This document shows, piece by piece, positions 56,600-64,000 of a stretch of 64,000 nt of DNA. The DNA is taken from the NCBI RefSeq assembly GCF_901709675.1, contig NC_051101.1, forward strand, positions 3,783,501 through 3,847,500, written 5' to 3'. The position numbers and the translations under genes are program-made. The stretch is from Syngnathus acus. Taxonomy: Eukaryota; Chordata; Actinopteri; Syngnathiformes; Syngnathidae. A model generated the notes under the pieces. That model saw only the letters and a program-made list of their open reading frames with translations. It had not been told where the DNA came from and searched no databases. Position 1 is the stretch's first letter. Every line of letters begins with the position of its first letter.

Positions 56600-57754
56600 A
56601 TGATAATCAGGCTGGGAAGACTGACACCAGGATACTTTCGCCTCCTCCAGGTAGCGACACTTCCCAGATTCCTAATGTGCACTTGTTAGATTTCATCTCT
56701 AAACACTAATCGGACCCGACGTCGACCATTGTGACGAGGTTTCCCGTGTTTCTTTTTGTACCCCAGTAGTCATCACAACCTCTCGTCACCATTGTTGCGA
56801 GGTTTTGTTCATTTATTTACACTAATTGGGAGAACAAAGGCCCTCCACGTTTGATAGACGCTGAAAGAAGATGGTGACTGTTACATAATGTATGAGCCTA
56901 GCACCCCACCAGAAAAACTGCAAATGTCGTCTTTCTTGTAGTAAACCAGAATGCGAACTGATTCATTTAACAATAGAGGAAATACGGCTACTTTAGCATT
57001 ATGTGACCTCAATATTTTGTAGCTGTGCAAATTATCGGACACAAACAGCTGATGCGTTTCTAAATCTCCCATCTTTATATAACGCTTAAGTTGATCCAAA
57101 ACTGGACTCCTGTAACAGGTGGTGTGTGTACTCTATACATTGTGAGTACAGAGTGTGTACTGAATGTTGTTAGAAAGTTTGCCACTTGGCAGTCAGACAA
57201 GGATGTGAAAACACTGACATCCGAAGACCCCACAGGGGTAGCAGGGTTCACACGTACCAACATGTGTTTCATGTGTTGACAGCATGGAGGCTCCTATTTC
57301 ATTTTCCTTGCTAAATATGGCGGAACTTTGGTAGTTGAGACACGATGAAAGTTACGGTGATGTAAAGCAGTGGTGATTTTGTCGGATTGTTTGAGCTAAT
57401 TTACGGTTAAGCGTGCTTAGACATTTTTGAGTGAGTTTCTACTTCCTGAGAGAACGTAGACTACTTAGCATGTTAGCTAGCTGTCTACGTGCCATTGCTT
57501 GTGATCAGAAGGTTTGAACTTTGACTTTTAGTATCTCAGCCTTGATTGAGAGCCGTGTGAGTTTCTTGTGCTCACTGCCGTATACTTTTCTTTTGTTCCC
57601 ATCGCAGAGGCAAGTGGCAGGCGAGGTGCAGACGCAGCCACAAGACCGTGCCATCAATCAGATTGCCATGATGCTGGCCATCATGGGTCTCAGCTTATCC
57701 TACTACAGCGCCAAGCAGATGACGGAGAAGGTGCATGCCCACCCGGTGCCCTGA
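56600..57754 (+). CDS. 65-aa single-pass membrane microprotein, family not recognised
   Basis: Two coding exons, 56600-56650 and 57608-57754, join in phase 0 with a consensus donor (CAG|gtagcg) and acceptor (cgcag). They give a 65-residue protein. The first 18 residues (MIIRLGRLTPGYFRLLQR) contain four Arg and no acidic residue and could form an amphipathic targeting helix. A hydrophilic link with two Glu and one Asp follows, then one hydrophobic segment (about 35-48: NQIAMMLAIMGLSL), then YYSAKQMTEKVHAHPVP. The layout resembles small mitochondrial inner-membrane proteins, which is inference only. A TATA box upstream and AATAAA at 58,182-58,187 downstream frame a plausible transcript. I compared it from memory with COX, NDUF, UQCR, SMIM and SERCA-regulating microproteins and could not place it. 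Confidence 0.6.
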
Positions 57755-58181
57755 AGCATAGACAGACGGACAAATGAGAAGTCAAGGAAAATCAAGCCGT
57801 GTCGATATGACTGCATTTTTTGGTTTGTTTTATTTTCTGCATCCAGAGTGTAAGGGATGCAAGGGACTGTTCTGATCGCATGTGGAAGATGTAGCGTGGC
57901 CGTTGCAAAGATGCACGCAAGCAAGGGAAAGTCGCAACGTGGGGCTGGGGAGAAAAATGTAATTTAGTACTTGAATTCTCCAAGACTTTGGAGGATATTT
58001 TGCACAATCATGCAGAAACTGATTTTAAAACAAAAACACGTGTCGCTACTTATTTGTGAAGTCACACACAACATCTAATCAACGGCATGTTGTAAGCCAC
58101 ATTGAGCACCTGTGGACGTTTTAAAACAGTGTTGTTTTTTTATCAATGTATGGACTAATGTCACTTTCTTTGTAATGATTT

Positions 58182-58187
58182 AATAAA
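58182..58187 (+). terminator. Poly(A) signal AATAAA of the microprotein gene
   Basis: AATAAA 428 bp after the stop codon, followed by T-rich sequence. Confidence 0.65.
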
Positions 58188-59641
58188 GCTCTGAATCCTT
58201 TTTTCCAACAACTGGCTTTTTGTTTTATGAACATCTAACCATGAGTAGAAGAAAAGTGAAAGGAAAGAACAAACCAGTACAAGGCCATGAATTAACTGCG
58301 ATGTCCGCCAAAATTTAGGATTTAATTTTAATTGATGCGCACCGTGCATTAAATTTGAGGAAATGAGTTGTTAAGTGCATATGGAAGGGATTTAAACCCC
58401 CATTTGGCTCTTAATCCTTTCCCATTGCTGATTCGCCTTTCCGCACGTAGCCCCTTCTTGTCGGCGCATGTCTACTCTCTCACCATCGCGACACGAGGCC
58501 GTGCGACAGGCCTCGGGACCTCGCCTGCCAACACGCGCCCCCCTCCCCCGGCCCCCTCCCTCCCTCATAAGTGATGCTGGCTGATGGGCGGCCATTGGCT
58601 GAGTGATGACGTCACCCAAATCGGCCTGCTCACAAGGCGCAGAGACAAAGGGATGAGGATGCGCTCATTGGCGTGAATAAAGCCGGGGAGGGGTTTATTT
58701 TTATTTATTGGGCGAGAGGGCGGAGGGGGTTTTATCACGTTTTATGACATGCGTTGACGAGATACTCCACAGCGACAGTTGTTGGATCGCTACTGAAATG
58801 CGATAAACAGATAATAATAATAAATAAACAGCTTTTTTTTTTTTACCAAACTTTGATTTTATTTTATTTCTTAAATATGATGAAGTAGGACGAGATGTTC
58901 TGTGTGCACATCACACTGATTTTATAGTTTTCGTTCGCCCTGCGGTTGCCTTCGTTTCATCAGGATTTACTGAAAAGCTGCTTATCTACTCCTGGATGAG
59001 CTCAGAGGCTCTTTACCCTCCATGTGGTTGCTGATATCATTTCACATGATTATTTTTTTCATAGGAACATTGTAAATGAAGCAAATTGTCATTCAAAAGA
59101 GACGAGACACGGCATTTCCGGAATTCCATCCTAATCTGAGCGCTAGCCATACAATTGTAGACAGGAAATCAATTTTGCTTTGTCCCTGGATGTTCTCACG
59201 CAGGAGACAATGTGACCATCCCAACCACGCGGGGTTAAAACAACTTTCTCAGGGGATGGATTGTTGGAAACAATAAAGGCATGGCCTGCAAGGGTGGAAC
59301 TAGCTAGCTCGATGTATGGTTTTGATTGTCGTTAGCTGGATGGATTACACACAAAAAATAAGAAACAGATTTCAAAAATTCAACTAACATCCTCAATGAA
59401 CTAGAAAGTAGTCTCTAGTTATATTTCTATTAGTAAGTGCCTTGAAACAAAATGTTCGATTCACTTGATATGATTTGAATTGGCTTGACAAAAAACTTCA
59501 TGGATAAATACATTCTAACATTCTGATGACCTCTGAGGTCATTTTCGCGCTCATGATAGATCATGTTGGTCACGTCTGTTCGTTAACACACATGCACATA
59601 CGAATATTACAATATACAGTACGTATACACATCCTCTAAGT

Positions 59642-59969
59642 CACAGGTGTCTAACTCAAGGCCCGGGGGCCAGATACGGCCCGCCACATCATTTTATGTG
59701 GCCCGCGAAGACAAATTGTGCATCAAATTCGTATGTCATTACTAGAATTGCAAATTGTCTTCACTTTTAATAATATCTTTTTTTTAAATAGTTGACCAGT
59801 TTTTACTCGTCTGATTTGAAAACGAGTTATTTGTCAGTTTGTTTTGTAGCTTTTACTGTATATAATATGAGGTGCTCATACATTTACTTGGGTTGACAGT
59901 CATAATGGCCCTCTGAAAGAAACTATGACTACAATGCAGCCTGCGAAACAAATGAGTTTGACACCCCTG
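59642..59969. mobile_element. hAT-type MITE with 8-bp target-site duplication
   Basis: A 328-bp non-coding element with ends CACAGGTGTC and GACACCCCTG (imperfect inverted repeats), flanked on both sides by ctctaagt (59,634-59,641 and 59,970-59,977). The inner sequence aaggcccgggggccaga followed by tggcccgcgaag is a pattern I know as a common teleost repeat. An exact 8-bp duplication fits hAT-type insertion. Confidence 0.8.
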
Positions 59970-61742
59970 CTCTAAGTCAAGCTAAGTCAAACATCTCCTG
60001 TCCACTGCAGTTTGCAACTTCTCCCCACATGTTTGCTTGGATCTGGTTCAAACCGCTCTTCAACTGGTTTGAGCAAGTTAGCCTCCACCCAAAAAAAACA
60101 TTCCTGCATAAGCACATAGGGCTGGAAAAGGCCCATGCAAAGAAATAATATAAACAACCAATTTTGAAAGAACCACTGTGACTGGGTTGTAATGCAGCAC
60201 TCACAACATATCAAAGCTTTAGAAAACATTATAAGGTGCTGAATTTTGCTGTGTTGACAACTCATGGCGTTTGTGTTCCTATGGTCAGTGAAGATATTTT
60301 TCTAAAATTGTTATCCTATTAGCATGACTACCCAAGTAATTTTGAAGTTACAGTACTGTCAAATTACCAACGCTTGCTAAAGTTTCTGTTTTAGTTCATG
60401 TTATGGCCATGCTAAATGTTTCTGGCTGTTGTAGTTACACCGCCGCACGGCAGGTGGCAGCAGTCAACGAAGCCGTGTCGCCTGCGTGTTTTGAGATAAC
60501 GCAGAAAATACGATCAACTGAACGCCATTGACCAGGTAAGAACTTTGACAATTTAAACATTTCTCATTTGAACTATGTTAATATTAAAATCAGAACGTGT
60601 TCATTATTTTTGCGTTATTCAATTAAATTGCTTTTTAATTTCTGTACATCATTACCTTTGCAACAAAATTTAATGAAAACATTAAAACAAAATTAAATTG
60701 CTTATCTTTTCCTACCAAAAGTCTTGTGTTATGTAATGTTTTAGATTGCGTGCTTGTGTACATACTACACTCCTTAATTTTGTTTCCACTGTTGGTTTTT
60801 ACAAGGCATGTACTCTTATGCAACATCCACTTTTTTTTTTTTTTTAAATTACCCACTCACACCTCATTTTTGTTGCATTTTATGAGAGCTGCAACATATT
60901 AAGCTGTCAACAACTTATAAAATGTCAACGCAGTGTGACGTTTGCTGCTCATCAAAATGTTTGCTCTGTTGAATAACTTGGCGTTTGGCAACGCGACAGG
61001 CTTGCATTAACTTATCAGCTGCACCAATAAATTGTTCACGCTCATATGACAAAACTCACAACTAATTCACAAAAGCAGAGCGACACGGTGAAATAATATT
61101 TTTGATCTAGAACACAGCAGCAAATTTTAAAGAAAATCTTACGTGTATTTTAGTGTAGTCCAGATGAGTAAGACGCAACACGTACTTGTAGTACCAAGAC
61201 TGACCTCTGAGAGGCAGCATGTTATCTTGAGTGTATCCAGATTGATGAAAAGTAAAAAGAGGACAAATATATATATTAAAACATACTTATGGATTATTTA
61301 ATATAAATAATATAAATCAACCCCCTTTAGCATCGAGAGAGAAAAAAAATCTGGTGTTCTGCCTGCCTACGCAACCAGTTGATATAAAGTGCATTCATAT
61401 GTGTTACAGAGACAACTATTGTGAAAGCACTATATATAAATAATCATGTATTGTGTTGTAATGTATTGTACGGTATAAAAAACGATTAAACTAAATGATT
61501 AAGCGTCTTGGATAGATCGCGCAGCTTTTTTTCTGCTTTGGCCAATGCATGTGACTCTTCCGCCACCTACTGGTGACTTGAGGCACTAAGCCTACAACCA
61601 TATTGTAAAATGATTACCGTATTTAATTGTGCAATGATATATCTATGATTGTAACTTCCAGTATGTAGGACAGTGTATGTGTCAAAAAGTGGGCGTGTCA
61701 TTTCCACCGTGAAACCTGATCTTCTGTGTCCATTCAAAGCAC

Positions 61743-61809
61743 AGTGTGTGAGTATGTGTGTGCGCGCGCGCGTGCGTGCGTGCGTGTGTGCGTGTGTGTG
61801 TGTGTGTGT
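61743..61809. repeat. TG/CG microsatellite
   Basis: Alternating purine-pyrimidine tract (TG with a CGCGCG core), the type of sequence that can adopt Z-DNA. It lies about 340 bp upstream of the C1orf232 homologue's start codon. Confidence 0.9.
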
Positions 61810-62150
61810 TACTGGAGCCAATGGTGTCTGACAATGGAGCTGTGGCTGTGTAAGAGAGACTCTGTGAAATATGCATGAGGAAATCCACACCTGTTTCCAG
61901 GTAACCCAGGCAGGCATCCTCAACCGTGACGCTGACTCACCCACCCATTCACTCCCTGTGTGTGTGTGTCCACGCAGGTATACGCATTGACAGCTTCACC
62001 CGTGCAGGCTCTCTTGATGCTTCACTCCAGGCATCCCCCTGGCTGCTGCTGACCACTTGATGAAGCGTAAAAAGGAGGAAAAAGAGGACAAACTCGAGTT
62101 AAGCCAGAGCACAGGAAGTGAAGTCAGAGCAGCGTCCAGCCGAGGCCAGC

Positions 62151-63595
62151 ATGAATCCTTTGTGGAGACTTTATAAGGGCAAAGTCTTGAAGACGTTCAA
62201 CCCGGAGTACGTGGACGACTCGGCTGAAGAGGTACTGACGTACACACTTTGAATTGAGGAATAGCACTGGCTATCACACAATGTGCATTTAGGCCCTGTG
62301 GTGCACGATGCTTCCTCTGTTAGTGATTTTGCAAACACACGTTGACTGAGAACGCTTTTTATGACTCCCTGTTGATGGACGCTTCACCTTTTCCAGCGAA
62401 GTCTGAAAAAATGGATTGCACATAAAAGTAATGTCAACAATATATTTAAATAAAAGCTATAGACAAACACTTCTTAGAGATACAAAAAATAGAAGTACTG
62501 TTCTCAGGCAGTGATTCCTTCCTGTGCCACAAGAGGGAGCCCCACGCTTTGAGAGACACTGCAAAATGTCGTGGGCCTCATTTTGGCTCCATCAAAAGTG
62601 AACCAAAAAAAAAAGAGTGGCGAGAAACTCAATCCAGCACAGAAGCACAACAAAGGGATCAGCTGGCATTGCTCTGGAGTGACACGTCAGGCCACGTTCT
62701 TCATTTTGTATGTGTGCATGTGTGTGTGTGTGTGTTTTTTCAGGTGAGTGAGGTTGAAGAAGACATGATGAGTCCAGTCCAGCATGATGAAGGCCAGAAC
62801 GCTGTCTCCCAGCTGGCCCGCAAAGTATGCCAAATGGGATTTCATATGGGAACGTCTCCTTTTACCTTTGACCCTGTGTGTATACATGTATATATACATA
62901 TATATTTGTGTGTGTGTGTGTCCAGATGCAGGGGGCGGGGGCCAAAAGCTGGAATAGACTGTCAGCTCTCTTCAATAAAGACGACGAGCACCAACTACTG
63001 CAAGAGACACCAAGTCCTCCAGTCGCTGACCAGTGAGTGGACTTTAATGTGTGCGAGTGTGATTGTTCACATTTGCACATATTTGTATTACATTTTAAAG
63101 ATAAGGTGTGAACATATAGTGGTAAGAATGCTTAGAAGAAACCTGAAACTTATATTTTAAATAATAATATAAAGCAAAGGATATATCCTTCATCATCATA
63201 TGTAATATGTCAGCCCACTTGCAGTCAAGCCAGAGGAACCGTGCAGGCCCGCTCGCCGCAGTGGATTCTGGGATAGCTTCGCTGCCAACTGGGCCGCCAA
63301 GAAGCAGGCGGAGGCTGCTGCCGCCGCCACCCGCGAGGCGATGGATGCCAACGAGGGGGTGTCGGAGGTGGGCGAGCTGGAGGAAGAGGAGGCGGTGGTG
63401 GCGGGGCCGTCTGAGGCAGCGGCGATGGACGGCGAGGAGGAGGCGGAGTCACAGGAGAGCGATGGCAACAACGGCTTCTCCAACTACATCACGCTGGGAG
63501 GAGGAGCGGGCAGTGAGGACGCTTCCTTCAAGTGGAACTTTGTCACCAGCAAGCTAGCCGAATTGAGGAGGGCCAGCCCAGCCAAGAGCAACTAG
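62151..63595 (+). CDS. Homologue of human C1orf232 (uncharacterised protein)
   Basis: Predicted 216-aa soluble protein of unknown function. Four exons: 62151-62231, 62744-62824, 62926-63032 and 63214-63595, with consistent phases. It starts MNPLWRLYKGKVLKTFNPEY. Three blocks seem conserved with the human protein as I remember it: SQLARKMQGAGAKSW with LFNKDDEHQLL; ADHPLA, which spans the third junction and decides the acceptor at 63,213 rather than the one at 63,224; and SGFWDSFAANWAAKK. The C-terminus SFKWNFVTSKLAEL also fits. Between them lies an Ala- and Glu-rich, low-complexity acidic stretch (about 120-185). There is no signal peptide or membrane segment. In human the gene is on 1p36.11 in the wider neighbourhood of DHDDS, which agrees with this window. 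Downstream of the stop, tattacagcag|gtaag (near 63,648) hints at a 3'UTR intron. Confidence 0.82.
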
Positions 63596-64000
63596 AGAAC
63601 GTAGAGGAAATCCAGCCCCTGCTGGGGAAATTCAGGTATTACAGCAGGTAAGAAAAAATATGCAATCATAATTCAATTATAATACAGGGAACCGCATTGA
63701 ATTTATTTTCAATATTTTTTTTAAATATATTTTTTGGGTTGGGACAACCCTGTCTTTCATGATCTCATTAGTTTATCCCTGCTTATGCAATAATTGTTTT
63801 GAAAAATAATAAAAAATGATATCACATGTACAACTTACAGTACATTTTCCAGTGGAACAATTGGATTCTATTTGATTACGATTCGATCTAAAATGGTACC
63901 GCTGTAAATTTTGTCATGTTTATATGGCGAAACATCAATTCAAGTCGCTCCACTTTAAAATGTACCATCTTCCAACAGCAACTCAAAGAATTTGGGACTG
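63596..64000 (+). other. 3'UTR of the C1orf232 homologue, cut by the window end
   Basis: AT-rich sequence with a possible 3'UTR splice donor near 63,648. No further coding region seen before the window ends. Confidence 0.45.

Larger units (their letters stand above)
58210..62150. other. Spacer upstream of the C1orf232 homologue
   Basis: About 3.9 kb without a recognised coding exon. It contains a CpG-richer patch (58,400-58,750), an hAT-type MITE (59,642-59,969), a possible non-coding exon ending at 60,535 (accag|gtaag), and a TG/CG microsatellite (61,743-61,809). The promoter and 5'UTR of the C1orf232 homologue must lie in the last part. Confidence 0.5.

Noticed and set aside
62549-63160. 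Plus-strand open frame of 203 codons overlapping the C1orf232 homologue
   Set aside because: It reads through introns 1-3 and only partly shares the coding frame; the spliced model explains the region better.

Overview
This window looks like genomic DNA of a ray-finned (teleost) fish. The genes are split into many exons with short GT-AG introns, CpG-rich 5' ends sit among AT-rich spacers, microsatellites are frequent, and the mobile-element remains (Tc1-like and hAT-like) are typical of teleosts. The species cannot be fixed from the sequence. I see no operons, CRISPR arrays, prophage or bacterial features.

Layout. (1) About 1.4-12.8 kb holds two divergently transcribed immunoglobulin-superfamily membrane-protein genes. 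The minus-strand gene (1.4-7.7 kb, predicted 871 aa) has three Ig domains, one membrane segment and a very long Gln/His-rich tail with three NPF motifs. The plus-strand gene (10.9-12.5 kb, predicted 276 aa) has two Ig domains, one membrane segment and a 20-residue tail. (2) About 13.7-43.3 kb holds two Argonaute genes in tandem on the minus strand. The upstream one is ago1 (33.5-42.9 kb, 19 exons, 858 aa) and the downstream one is ago3 (19.4-30.0 kb, 19 exons, 860 aa). Both have long 3'UTRs. (3) dhdds (44.4-46.4 kb, plus strand, 336 aa) is head-to-head with ago1. (4) An HMGN-type nucleosome-binding protein gene (47.2-51.9 kb, plus strand) carries a dead Tc1-like transposon in an intron. (5) A TATA-driven two-coding-exon gene for a 65-aa single-pass microprotein lies at 55.7-58.2 kb. 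(6) The homologue of human C1orf232 (62.2-63.6 kb, plus strand, 216 aa) closes the window.

The genes do not form one pathway. Argonautes 1 and 3 are the small-RNA-binding cores of RISC. DHDDS is the catalytic subunit of the cis-prenyltransferase that makes dolichol precursors. HMGN proteins bind nucleosomes. The order DHDDS-HMGN2, with C1orf232 not far away, recalls human 1p36.11. The AGO1-AGO3 order recalls human 1p34.3, where AGO4 lies upstream of AGO1. Here dhdds occupies that position.

The observation I rate highest is sequence homogenisation between ago1 and ago3. A 167-bp stretch that includes a complete 78-bp intron differs at only two positions between the paralogues. A second intron of equal length (67 bp) is still about 84% identical. 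The two genes are ancient paralogues, so their introns should not align, and gene conversion is the simplest explanation. Other points of interest are the NPF-bearing Ig receptor, the degenerate nucleosome-binding core of the HMGN gene, and the unassigned microprotein. I found no convincing wholly new multi-gene system. All exon models were read by eye from splice consensus, frame and family similarity, and none is backed by transcripts.
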